From: Carya illinoinensis
Lineage: Eukaryota > Streptophyta > Magnoliopsida > Fagales > Juglandaceae
Assembly: GCF_018687715.1 (NCBI RefSeq)
Contig: NC_056755.1
Coordinates: 19,598,001-19,662,000, forward strand
Length of the DNA: 64,000 nucleotides
Reading direction: 5' to 3'
Shown here: positions 1 to 11,700 of the stretch, piece by piece
How the letters are laid out: each line of letters starts with the position of its first letter
How positions within the stretch are numbered: the stretch's first letter is position 1
Translations under genes and position numbers: made by a program
Notes under the pieces: model-generated
Told to the model about the DNA's origin: nothing
Databases searched by the model: none
The model's input: only the letters and a program-made list of their open reading frames with translations

Positions 1-1630
1 GTTGATTTGTATTCTTCACATACAATATTCTTGTCCTTTCAATTCTTGCGGATGATAGAAAGTTGATCTTCATCCTGGGTGTACTAAGTATAAAGTTGAT
101 CTTCACAATAAAAGAGCCATTTAAGTTCTTAATCACCCGCTAGGAATTACTTATTTTAGCTCGTGACCATTTGAATAAACCCATAAATAAAACTCAAACA
201 AAATTCTTGTATATTTGAAGTTTTGGGGCCATGGGATTGATTTGGGTGCTTGGAAAAAAGACTTTCTCCGTATGTCGGTTTAGGGGTTGTTTTAGAAAGA
301 GAACTAAATTTTAATTTTGTTCATTCTCTAAGGAGATGACTGTGAAGAAGTGATTTCAGAGTTTTCAAGATCTAGAAATGTGCTTCTTGGCCATGGACTA
401 TGTCTATGAGGCAGAGGCAGAGAGAGAGAAGGCTTTCAAGCAGGAGATATTGGTCAGGGTAAGGGAGGCTTGCATCTTTGATGCTGAAGTTGTTACCATT
501 GTTGCTGAGGTTCTTCTAGCAAAGCACTTCCTCTATTTAATATAGAGTTGAAAAATTGTTGCAGAAGAGTTATAAGTTAACCATTTTCATGTTTATATAT
601 GTTCAAACTTGGTTTCATTTGTTCAATCATTTGGGACCCATTTGTGTTAAATTTTGAAGTTTTGTGAGATTGAATCTGTTACTTTTTTGGGTTGATGTTA
701 GACGTGTACTCCTTTAATAAAAAGAAAAAAAGTAATTTCTACACAAAGTCTTTCAAAATGATAAAAAAAATGGCAGTAGATAGTGAGAATTTCAAGTGAT
801 TTGAGTAGTAACGTAAGATTCCATTGCCCTTACATTCTATAATCAACGCTTACGTGCTTTTATAAATCCCATACATTCTAATAATAATCATAAACGATGA
901 GTTTTACCCGACCCGAATGGTTCGAATGGAGTTGGGTTATTTTTTCCCTTGATTTGGATGCTGGCCAAGTCGGGTCGGGCCAAAAATTACTTGGGTGGGC
1001 CAATGTGCAAGCCTAGTCAGAACCTTTTAATGCAAAGTGGCTTCCTATTCCTTCTGTTCTATTGCGGGTGCGCTCAATTAGAACCCTCCCTACTTGTTGT
1101 CAAAGGATCAAGGGCTCTCCACATTTCCTGCCTACCTAGTTGCACAGGTTCTTTGAGATTAGGCGTCGTAAGGGGGGCTGGGAGATGTCTACCTTCCTTC
1201 CCTACCCTTTAGGACTTCCCGGGCGATTACGACTGACCTCAGCTTTGTGGCCAGAGGCCCTCAATGGGCCGATGGGTCGTCTGGCCAGCCTGAGCTTCCT
1301 GTATTTGGGCCTGCATTCTAGGCTTTCAGCCCAATAGGAAAAATCCCCTTACAGTTTCTTTTTTTGATCTTTCAAAATTATATCTGTTCCTTTTATGGAT
1401 AGAGTCAAGTTTAAAAGATATCATAAGTTAATGCGTAAATTACTTTAGTGTGACCAATCATGGTTGTAAAACTATTGGAATACAAATACCTTTTTTTTAT
1501 TGATGCTAGTTAAAGTGACAAACCTTCCATATAAGTAGTTTGTTTTGTATATCAATAATTAGATTTTTTTTAAACATACATTTTACCCTTCATATATCTA
1601 ATTATATTTGTTTCTGGTTCATCATTTTAG
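1..1630. other. intergenic, nothing recognised
   Basis: No gene or element is recognised. Two overlapping plus-strand open frames at 949-1337 cover a GC-richer patch but show no known domain. Confidence 0.5.
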
Positions 1631-2246
1631 CTAAGGCTGTTGGAGTACCCTCACCAAGTAGGCAAGCGGGCATTGTTAAAGAAATAAAAATAAAAAATAA
1701 AAATAAAAGCTAGGCAAGGGTTGGGTGGGAATCCTTAACTGCCAAGGAAGCATCCGCCCACCCGTGTATATATATATAATATAATTATATATATTATATT
1801 ATTTTGAAAAAAAAGAACCTTCTTATACTAAACAGTGTCGTTTAGGGAGTTAAACAACTTCCTAAACAGTTCTTTCCTCAAGCCAGGTTAAGGTTCCTCA
1901 ACTCCCCTACCCCTCCACCTCGACTCACACTCTCTTCTCACTCTCTCTCTATCTCTCTCTCTGTCCATTCACCATATAGTGGTTGTAGTTGTCCTTGTCG
2001 TCTCAGTCATCGTAGGCCTTTCTCTTAAGTGTTCTCTTCTCCAATCTTCAATCGCCATCGCCACTCTTCATAGGTGGCCAGACGGCGCATAGGCCAATTC
2101 GTCCACCCAGCCCAGCAACCAAGTGGGACTATCTATCCATGTTAGACAGGGCTGCGGGTCGGGTCCAGTAGAGGTCACCCTGCTCAAGCGAGTGCAGAGA
2201 GTGGAGTGGCCAGTTGCCCACCTACATAGGGCGGATAGCAAGCCTT
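1631..2246. mobile_element. candidate small TIR (hAT-like) element
   Basis: The stretch begins CTAAGGCTGTTGG and ends with GCAAGCCTT, giving short imperfect inverted termini. It is flanked on both sides by the 7-bp direct repeat ATTTTAG (1624-1630 and 2247-2253). It has no coding capacity. The termini are short, so the boundaries are tentative. Confidence 0.35.
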
Positions 2247-2253
2247 ATTTTAG

Positions 2254-3392
2254 TATATTTAGATTTTCACATACATATTAATAATATAAGCAAATACTTA
2301 TAATTTTTAAAGCAAATACAAAATATACGATAAGAATTTTACAGGCTCAACAGTAAAAAAATTTGAGTTTTGCAAAAACATTGGGATCAACAATAAAAGA
2401 GATTTATCTTTTGCGTGTACAGCCTGTAAAATGCTCCCGTGACGGTAGCGCATAACTCAATTTTAAAGAGTTAGGTAAGAAACTTTAGGGCTCTGTTAAG
2501 GATAATAAAAGACGAATTATTGTATATTAGGCGCGCGAGTAAAAAAAAGTTCCTTCCTCATGATAAATGCTAGAATGTGATAACTAAACCCACGTGGCCA
2601 CGTGGTCATCATGACTCATACAGCTAGCTGACGTCTCCCCGCATGACGACCACTTTGTTGGGCCAAATACCTCAGTTTCGATTCTTTCACTTTTTCAAGG
2701 GTATTTATAATTAAGTCAAGAGTGGAAGTCTATGAATCCAACTGTCTTTGTTTCATCAAGTAACAATATTATTACAGACAAGGTTGGTTGTTCAACCAAG
2801 CAACTGTATTTATGATGTGTGTATCTGCTATCATATAATATAATTACACAAAGATAATTACTCGTGCGGACAAGGTTGTCCTTTTTTTGGTACCCATATA
2901 AATTACCTAGTATTCTGCTTGCTGGAAATTAGGTGTGACACATTTATAAATTAATCCTATGTAGGAATAGTATTAAAGTGAAATATGTCATAATTAGGTG
3001 TGGATACCGTAAACCATTAATTATATCATAAAACATTACTTTTAGAAGTGTGTCAATGCCTCTTCTCAATTTTTCGTTTCCCAAATGATTTACTATTTTG
3101 TAGACTTGTACACATGATTTATTATTGGCATTGGGTGCACATGCTTGAAAATATCATCCCGACTAATTACAAAAGTGTACAGGCACTCGGCAATGAGCTT
3201 TTTTCAAATATATATCAGATAATTCGATGAGAAAATCTCTCAATCTAATTGCCCTTAAAAATTGTTTGCACCTAATGAGATTTAAACATTAGACTTGAGA
3301 GAGCATACTCCCAAACTCAAGATCTTTATCACTTGAGCTAACCCCAAGCAGTTGTTCTTCTCATGCGTCATGACATCCATTGTTTATGAGGG
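2254..3392. other. intergenic, AT-rich, nothing recognised
   Basis: No domain-bearing frame or clear element was found. The 60-codon frame at 3048-3230 has no recognisable features. Confidence 0.4.
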
Positions 3393-3595
3393 ATGCTACT
3401 CATCACTCCATACCATACATTATACATATTTTAATATTATTTTTTATTTTTCAATTTTTATTTTATTTTATTCTTATTAAACTATTGAATTGTTATATTT
3501 ATCATCCATACACCACATATTTGTTATAGAAAAAATAAAAAACAAATTAAAATAAGTATGGTGTATGGTATGTGGAAATGATAAGTAGAATTATT
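3393..3595. mobile_element. MITE with about 30-bp inverted ends
   Basis: The left end reads CTACTCATCACTCCATACC and the right end is close to its reverse complement (GGTATGTGGAAATGATAAGTAG). The AT-rich middle has no coding capacity. The size (about 200 bp) and structure fit a miniature inverted-repeat element; superfamily and duplication were not resolved. Confidence 0.55.
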
Positions 3596-4670
3596 CATTA
3601 TTTATTGTTCAAGCAACACTCAATCATAAATTAATGACATTTTCACAACTCTCTTTTAAATTGAATACATTTATATAAAACTTAAAATTCACATCAGATG
3701 GAAAATTCAAAAAATACTTTCAGTGAAATGACACTACCATATGTCTACTGCTAGAAACTAGTGAATAAGGAGTAGTGCTACAAATACAAAAAATATTTCA
3801 TAAAAATAAACTCACAAAATGACAAGACTTCATTTTAATACGTTAGATATACTTTACAATAAAAATAACTTTACAATCTGACGTACCATATTTAGTCACA
3901 ATAATTTATGAGTTTACTTTCATAAAATTCTTCTAACTAAAACATTTCTCTTAACAAAGCCGCTTTGGAGTAGCTAGTTTGTTATGTAGGCTTTAACAGC
4001 CCCTAATGAAAGTTTGTCACATCAGCAACTCTACACAAATGAACATATGACTATCACACACGATAATTTCAAAATACTGAAAATGTGTTCATCCTTCAAA
4101 CTGCAAGAGTCTAAGCAGTGTTTCATGTATGGAAAATATTAGAGATACCGACTCCCCTAGGGGGTATGGAGGGATGGAGGGCGAACATGCTAGCAAAATG
4201 TAGTAGTTGAAAAATTTGTTCCTTCTTCAGGTTGGACAGAGGACCCAAGCACCCAAACCCATTTCGAAACCCATCTGTAAACCGAGAAGACAACTATAGC
4301 ATTTCGATTGAAAAATTTGAGGTACCATTTGACTGGAAAATGTGAGATACCATTTGCAAATGTTTCTTTCATTTGTAAACCATTTGTATTGTGAATCCTT
4401 GATAGTAGATTGAGTGTTGTTTACTAAAATTTAAGCCCGTCAAAAGTTTTCAGAAGAACACTGAGAAAAGAATCTATTTCCTGGTATGGGTCCGCCATCA
4501 TTAGGTAGGCTTGCTTTTTGGTTTTACATGCTTCTATAAATCTTTTGGTCTTTCTTGGACAAATGGGTGGATGAAAAAAGACAAGAACATCCATTTCAGG
4601 AGTTTTATACTAAAGTTATCTACTTTGAGAAAGGCAATTGATTATTTGGATTCGAGAAATTGTTGTTTTA
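3596..4670. other. intergenic, nothing recognised
   Basis: AT-rich sequence without a recognised gene, RNA or element end. Confidence 0.4.
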
Positions 4671-5268
4671 ATTCTTTTTTTTATATAAGTAATAAAAGAT
4701 TTATTCCCAGTAAATAGGCATAAGCCCAAATACACAGGACATATACACAAGAAATACCAACTACTTTCTAAGAACAAAAGGAAAACTATAACATAAACTG
4801 GAAAATGTCTTCGATCCATTCTAAAAGCTTTAGCCCACAATCTCAAAGTACTAAAGAAGAAATCTCTAAGTTCTCCCAGTGATCATTTTTTATCTTCGAA
4901 GCATCTCTCATTCCTTTCAAGCCCTAGACATCATATAAAACAAGAAGGAATTATCTTCCAAACATGAACAGGATTCTACTACCCTTCAAACCTTTCCACC
5001 CTATCAATAAATCCATCATTTGGACATTACCCAAAGAAAACAAGCCCGATTCAAAACCTCATTCCACACGAACCTAGCCACTTCACAATGAAGAAAGAGA
5101 TGATTTACAGATTCTCTATCCTTCTTGCACATAACACACCAATCAGAAATGAATATATCTCTCCTTCTAAGATTTTCAACAGTCAACACTTTGCCTGAAA
5201 AAACCACCCAATAGAAAAAAGCCCCTTGGAATGAACTTTCACTTTCCAAATGTTTTTGCAAAAATGTC
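4671..5268 (-). mobile_element. 5'-truncated L1 LINE fragment
   Basis: The minus strand encodes part of the zinc-binding domain found at the C-terminus of plant LINE ORF2 (5261-5016, with CVMCKKDRESVNHLFLHC). Degraded sequence follows to the family 3' end, which contains a version of GTATACTTCCTGTGTACTTGGGC. A T-run at 4674-4683 on the plus strand marks the tail. TAATTC occurs at both edges and may be part of a target duplication. Confidence 0.7.
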
Positions 5269-5526
5269 TAATTCTTTTCAATGTTTTATTTTTTTCTTTT
5301 TGCAAAAATTGCATCCTATTGAAAAATTGAAAAGCTCGAATTTCCAACTGCCGATGAGATGGGAGGGCTTCATTATGGGTTGCGAGAGAGGGGGAGACAA
5401 CACCAACGCTGGGTTTTGAGAGAGGAGGAGGGTCAGCAGGTGAGGGGGCTTCGTTTCGAGAGTGGGGTGGAGGATTTCTAGTGGGATTTTTTTCTCTTTT
5501 TTTCTTTTTTGTGAAGGTGTTAGGCT

Positions 5527-5603
5527 CTTGTGGATTTGGATAGGCTCAAATGTCCTCGGGGAAACAAACGGGCCCTTGTGGATTTGGATAGGCTCAAATG
5601 TCC
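5527..5603. repeat. 48-bp tandem duplication
   Basis: A 29-bp block starting CTTGTGGATTTGGATAGG occurs at 5527 and again at 5575, a 48-bp period. As translated sequence it repeats RTFEPIQIHK on the minus strand, but no gene is supported here. Confidence 0.7.
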
Positions 5604-6361
5604 GGTACATTTTCATCGCCAATCATAATTATAAGGTGGGTCCATCACTTGCTGGGTCTTTTAGAAACTTTTGCTTTGATTCAAATCCTAAAGCTTAAAC
5701 TACTTGTAATCCCTTCTAAAATGAATAAATGAAGTTGTGGTTAATCACTCGAGAGGTTCTCCCCAGCGTTTCGCTCTCTCCCTAAGCCAAAACCCACACA
5801 AAACATATCCAGCCTTCTCAGCCCAGAAGGGGGGGTGGACCCTCCTCCCATCTTAGTCCAGATACAATGTAGCTTTATTTTTCTAATTTTTTTTTTCTAT
5901 TTTCCGTCTGAAGCAAGGAGAAACGACGATCTGCTGCTTACCGAAGCCCAACGACCACCACACGCCTCACCGCAGGATTCCCCAACCGCCAATCCTTCAT
6001 ACGGCCGAAGAATTTTGTTGAATGGAGTGACGCTTGAGCTACATGCGTGAGATCCACGTGCCACCGCAATGGGAAGCCCTTGTTGTTGCCACACATAGCT
6101 TTTCTAGAGCGCACAACCTCGGATCCTTCAGATCCGACTAACCGCCACACTCTTAGCGTAGCGTGTGTCCCTCACGTGCCGCCACAATCCCTAACCGTCG
6201 TCCTCCGGTGATTCAACAGCTCTCTTGTTTGCTTTCTACCTATGATATCGCTTCTCCTAATCAAGAATCATGGGAAATGAGTTGTGAAAATCTCCTACAA
6301 CCAATCCAAACTAGCAAAATGCAACACAAATCACTTCACTGTAACTTTCAATTATAGTATC
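5604..6361. other. intergenic, GC-rich patch, no gene recognised
   Basis: The patch at 5830-6230 is richer in GC than its surroundings and open in several frames on both strands, but none shows a known domain. It could be a decayed promoter or first exon; this cannot be decided from sequence alone. Confidence 0.3.
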
Positions 6362-6454
6362 ACAGTCCGTTTATCGGACTGTATCAAAACTGCTTTAAGC
6401 CGCATCCCATTGTGGGATTTGCGACGGGGTCAAGTTTTTGACCCCATATCCCAC
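6362..6454. repeat. cluster of three short hairpins
   Basis: Three perfect inverted repeats follow one another: ACAGTCCG/CGGACTGT (6362-6382, 5-nt loop), ATCCCA/TGGGAT (6404-6418, 3-nt loop) and GGGGTCAA/TTGACCCC (6426-6445, 4-nt loop). A fourth pairing joins GTGGGAT (6412-6418) with ATCCCAC (6448-6454) around the third hairpin. Confidence 0.75.
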
Positions 6455-6559
6455 TTTTTTTTTTTTTTTTTCTCATGTTGTATTTGTTGGTTTCGGTTAA
6501 ATGTTGGGGCCTCCAACTCTGTTGACTATTGTATCTGTTTCATATATTTATAATATGCT

Positions 6560-7997
6560 TGCTTAGAAATTATTAAAAAAAAAAAAAACACTTGTAAGCA
6601 AACATCGACAATGCAAATCCTTTATTGCAAGTTGCATTGACAATACCTCATTTACATAGCAAGAAATTCACCAAAGAAAAGGTGCATTTAGCTTTATAGG
6701 TGCTTGGGAACACAAATCATGTTCATAAATCTGAATTAGAACCATGGGGATTTGAGGCACCTCAACTTATGAAACTTTCTCAAGAATTGAAAACCCATGC
6801 ACCATAATTGGCTCGTCTTTATCATTATCTTGAATTCCACAACGTGCAATTCTGCAAAATCTAACGAACTCTCTAGATCTGCATTTACCTTCTAACCTAC
6901 AATCCAGCAAGGCAAGGGCATTGACAATGATCATCATCCATCATCTAAACAGGTCCCTGTTTCAGTGCCTAACAACTTCAGAAATCAGCATTTAGTACCT
7001 AAATACATCAGCTTTTAGAGTGACAGCTTCTCCTGAAATCCCTTATGGTGCAAGGCAGACCCTAGTCTCCCCCATGGTATCCAAAACCAAGCTAAATCTT
7101 GTCCTATGAGCTTTAGTAAAATCGAACTGGCCTATATTCTGCATCCAGCAGCCCAATGGGCAATGAAATACACTTCAATCTAAAATCTTGGCATCCTTTC
7201 GAAACAAAAGAGATTCTAGAGAACCATTAGGCATGTTATCAGAAAGACTGGAAGCCTTTTTGAAGCTTCTGCACAGAAACCCCGAATCAACAATACCCAA
7301 CCATGTCAATTCTTGTTATAAATTAACCAATCCAAATATTTTGCCTGGGTAGGTGGTTGTCTGCTTTCCAGAAAGACTAACGTGGGAGATGGTATCAGAT
7401 CCCATAACAGTTTGAGTTCAATGCAATTTCTAAGCAGTGCTACCTAATGCATAAGATTTGGGATTTGTGGTTTCCATTCAACTAAGCTCTCCTAGTGTAA
7501 ATAAAAGAAAAATCCAAACAATTTAAAGGCAGCATATCTACTGAAATTTTATATGTGCACCCATGTAATGGGAGGACGACTAAACCCACCCTGATTCTGA
7601 TTTCCTGCATCAGCCTAAATCTTTGCGCAAGAAAGATGCAGTGTCTTTGTGATCCTCACAAAATCCCCTAGTCCAGCAACATTTAGTGGCTGTGCTGATC
7701 GTTCTAAAGACAGGCAAACAAAGACAATTTCGGTGCTTTCCCCAAGTCAATTATCAGTAGCCTTGTGAATACACACATACATACTGAAAATACCCCAAGG
7801 TTAAAAACCAGGTAGCTAGATACTACTCAGTTAGTAGCTTAGAGTACTCACCAAAATGTAAATTATCTTTGAAATCTAAACTAGACTATCTGAATGACCA
7901 ATATCAGGCTTGGAGAGTGGATAGTTGCATCAAAAGACAGCATAGAGAGTAGATGCAAACAGTTCAAGTTAATATGCTGAATTTTGTAGAAACATAG
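6560..7997. other. non-coding stretch downstream of dihydroorotase
   Basis: There is no long open frame on either strand and no element ends. On the minus strand an AATAAA lies near 6625. It could be an extended 3' transcript end or plain intergenic DNA. Confidence 0.3.
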
Positions 7998-8000
7998 CGA

Positions 8001-8213
8001 CTGGTGTGTTTGGGTGTTGAAGTATCTTCAACACTTCTCAACTCTTCTCACTACTATTCATTACTTTATTATTACTTTTCACCTACTTTTATTACTATTC
8101 ATTACTTTTTACCTACTTTTTATTACTATTCATTACTTTATTATTACTTTTCACCTACTTTTTATTACTATTCACAACTCTCCTCAACACTTCTCAACAC
8201 CCAAACCCACCAG
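8001..8213. mobile_element. MITE with 20-bp TIRs and internal tandem units
   Basis: The left terminus CTGGTGTGTTTGGGTGTTGA matches the reverse complement of the right terminus at 19 of 20 positions. Inside, at about 8055-8172, the ATTCATTACTTTATTATTAC motif recurs in a long-short-long pattern. It lies just downstream of the putative dihydroorotase poly(A) signal. Confidence 0.75.
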
Positions 8214-8249
8214 ATTAAAGCCTCAAACAACCATAGAAAATATAATAAT

Positions 8250-8255
8250 TTTATT
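8250..8255 (-). promoter_or_regulatory. candidate poly(A) signal of dihydroorotase
   Basis: AATAAA on the minus strand lies about 270 nt after the stop codon. A MITE begins roughly 40 nt further downstream. The assignment is by position; other A-rich hexamers exist nearby. Confidence 0.3.
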
Positions 8256-8375
8256 AATGTGGGAGAGGGGCTACCATGCGTCAAAAACTCATAACTATAC
8301 CCAATGCTTACATCTAAACACGGGATCAGAACAGTAAGTTGCTTTTTTTATATAGAAAAAGCACTTCAAAGATTA

Positions 8376-8485
8376 CCAAATTCAGTCTACTTAGTTTTAA
8401 TGTGGAAAATTGACATAAATACTGACTTCCCCAAATTCAGTCTACTTAGTTTTAATGTGGAAAATTGACATAAATACTGACTTCC
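8376..8485. repeat. perfect 55-bp tandem duplication in 3' UTR
   Basis: The block from CCAAATTCAGTCTACTTAG to ATACTGACTTCC occurs twice without an interrupting base (8376-8430 and 8431-8485). It sits 40 to 150 nt downstream of the dihydroorotase stop codon, so it is probably in the 3' UTR. Confidence 0.9.
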
Positions 8486-8525
8486 ATGACACCAATCTAT
8501 TCAACATAGCAAGACAAAATTTGAA

Positions 8526-8720
8526 TCAAATCAGGGACGGCTGCCATTCAAGTGTTTCACCTGCAAACATTGGAATGATATCTCCAAATGAAAAGGAGAA
8601 AGACTCTGGTACCTTCCATGGAGTCCTGATCATTTTTATTTTTGATGTGTTTCTTGGAAGCCCATAGAAGTCTGGTCCATTGAAGCTTGTAAATGCCTCT
8701 AGCTTGTCGAGTGCACCTGC
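8526..8720 (-). CDS. PYR4: dihydroorotase exon 8 (residues 314-377, stop)
   Basis: The acceptor is CATCTTTCAG. It encodes [20 protein letters not shown] and the C-terminal [14 protein letters not shown] before TGA at 8526. It is separated from exon 7 by the 10.6-kb intron 7. Confidence 0.94.
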   Translation of the reverse strand, partial: AGALDKLEAFTSFNGPDFYGLPRNTSKIKMIRTPWKVPESFSFSFGDIIPMFAGETLEWQPSLI

Positions 8721-11700
8721 CTGAAAGATGCAATTGACAAGTTTCATGCAAGTCATTCCATGAACGATAAATATTGCTTAGTGTGTAGCCATGAAAACCT
8801 TATCTCATGTTATTTGATCAATCACACACAACAATCAGTATATCATACACTAATTCACCAAAATTAATATCCAAAATACAGCTCATGCATTTCAGACGTT
8901 GAACACATCAAAGTCTGGAACAAAGAAAAACAATGAAGAAATAAGCATGAATCAAATAAGAAAGGCCAGATCAATTTCAATAAATACATACTTCCTTCAC
9001 TTTTTTTTATTAAAAGCAAAAGTTTGGGAAAAAACTAATAATAATCAAAACTCTTTTTCTTCTAAAAGACTATATTTCATTTGGCCAGATGTGTGCTATT
9101 GAAAACGTCTCTTATAGCTCCTTAACCCTAATCAATATGAGATAGTGGTAGCATCCATACACACACAGGGATATTTTTATGTTGAATCATAGATTTGTAT
9201 TGCGTGCACTTATGAGCTTAAATGAAACAGGTCACAATTGGGCTCAACCAATTGTGACCTGTGCTCACTAAAACTGGATGAGCTAAGCCATACAGGAGCT
9301 CAATATGAATGTTGGAAGCCCGAATTGAGCTCTCCAATACAATCCAAGCTCATGTAAAACAATATGAACTACATATATTAACACCAAAAGCAGTTCATTT
9401 TTGTCTCATCACATTCCCCTTTACTTACTGGGTTAGAACTATTATTTTTTATATGATAAGAATTTATTGATATGAAAAAAGACTATTACCCAGTACACAA
9501 GAAATCTGCTTAACTGGGAAAAGAGAAAAGTGCTAGAAAATCTTGAGAAGAAGAAACAAAGCAAGCTACATTGTTTGATACATTTTCCAATGAACAGGGT
9601 ACTAAACAAGAAAGACTTGAGGTCTAACAACAACCTTTGACATTATCATTTCTCTCTCCAAATACTCCAAAATGATTAGAATCCTGATGTTATCAGGGTA
9701 ATCTTCCTTAAAGTCACTGTCCAAGTGAAGTTCTTACACTTGGGGAGCCTTATTCATCCAAATATGCTTCCTAGATTTTCACATTAGGTGGAAGGGAGAA
9801 GTTCAAGCCCTTTATAATGATTCCAATGGGCTCCAAATTGTAACCTTGACTAAACCTTTTGGAGTATAGGCCCAGATGTGGCCTAGGCTTTTCTTGCTAT
9901 TACAAATGGTAGAAGACAATCTCAACATGTGAGATTTGAGCCATAAGGGCAGAGATTGTAATACCCCAAATTGTGCCACCTATGATGGAATGCCAAACAA
10001 AGAACATCAGAGGGGATTTAAGGGGGAGAGATTGTAATCCCCGAATTATGTATAGGAAGTGGTGAATAGGATCCCACAGTGCTTGGTAGGGAGAACTTCA
10101 AGCCCTTTACAATTGATTCCAAGGGGGCTCCAATTTTAACATAGACTAGTCCTTTTGACGTATAAGCACAAACGTGGCTTGAGTCTTCCTTGGTTTGTAA
10201 CAAAGGGCCCCAACATGAGGGCACCACACATTTATAAAATGACTACTTCAAAGTTCAAACACTCCTTTCCTAGATGAACCCCAAACCATTTTATCCACAC
10301 CATTATGTCCCACCCTACTCACATACAATCAATCAAAGAATGATATGCATCTCAGTCAATCATTGACCTCCCAAACAAAATTGACAAACCACTGAAAAGA
10401 ATCATGTAAGGGTTGATAATGACCCACCACATAAGCAACCTTAGAGTGAAGGGTTTTAAATAACTCTAACCTTAGGGTGAAGGATTCTCAATAACTTGGG
10501 AAGGCACCTTTCAAAAATTGGTCACCACACCAAACATCATGCCAAGAGCAGATCCTAGACCTGTCACCCATAATAAATCTAGGAAAGTAGGATAAGTTCC
10601 CCAATCCCCAATGATGTTTTTTCCAAAGACCAAAATAGTAAGATTCATTCACCTCATGGGAACACCAGTCACTACCCAAGCTTCCATACTTGGTGTCCAC
10701 TAGAACCCTCCAAGGGCTATCTTTCATATGCAGAACACTATAGCCACGCCCCCATCAAAGCTTGATTAAAGAGAAACTTATTTCTAACTTCCAAAACACC
10801 TTCAATCGTTGAACATTCCTTGGTCCACTTCAAAAGATGCAGCTTAGGCTCCTCCCCCATACTTCTCCTCAATGCAGCTTCTCCGTTTGGTTGGAAACTC
10901 CCTCAGGTAATGGGAAAAGTGACGTATAATAGCTAGCAAGTAGATCATGTATTCTTGATCAATGTGCATCTACTGCCTAAGACAAATACAACCTCTTCAT
11001 ATCCACCAATCAATGCTTCATCTTCTCTATATTATCAAACCAAACAGTTTTAGCTTCAAAGGGAGCTCCAAGGCAGGACCAAGATAAGTCATGGGTAAGC
11101 TAGAAATCCTACACAAGAATTTCCACCATACTAACCACATTCTCAACCCTACCAATTGGAAGCAAATCCAACTTAGCCAAGTTAATCTTCAAACTAGAGA
11201 CGGCTTCAAAGCAAAGGAATAAGCAATGCAAGTAATGGTGATAGCCTTTGTTTGCCTCACAAAATACCAAGGTATCATTCTCTGAACAAAAGATGAGAGA
11301 TATTGAGCCCTACAGTCTACTCCATTCCTGGAATCCACAAAAAGGCCATAAATAAGCGTTACCTTCCTCAACTTCTCTTTGTCAAACAAAGATCTATTCT
11401 CTTCAATTGTTTCAAGGCCCTTTAACTCTTCAAAAAGAAGATTCTTATTTTTCCCAACATCACCAAACTACTCATTCCAAACTTGTAGGCCATCTTTTAA
11501 GGCCATAACTTTACACGCCAAAATATAACTTTGAGTACGTTGAAAATAGTAAGACCCCTATCATTGCTTCACTTTTTTCACAAAGCCTTAGAACTTTAAG
11601 CCACAAATTTTCAAAATGTAAATATTGTCTACCAACTTAAATATGCCTACAATCAAAAGAATGGGGAAATGATCAGAAACCAACCAATTCTGAAAAAGTG

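Noticed and set aside
949..1337. Overlapping plus-strand open frames
   Set aside because: No recognised domain, no splice or promoter context, and low-complexity composition; probably chance.
5278..5622. 114-codon minus-strand open frame
   Set aside because: It contains the 48-bp duplication and low-complexity stretches and matches no family I know.
10018..10227. Minus-strand open frame across the LTR remnant
   Set aside because: It spans repeat-derived sequence, and no protein family is recognised.
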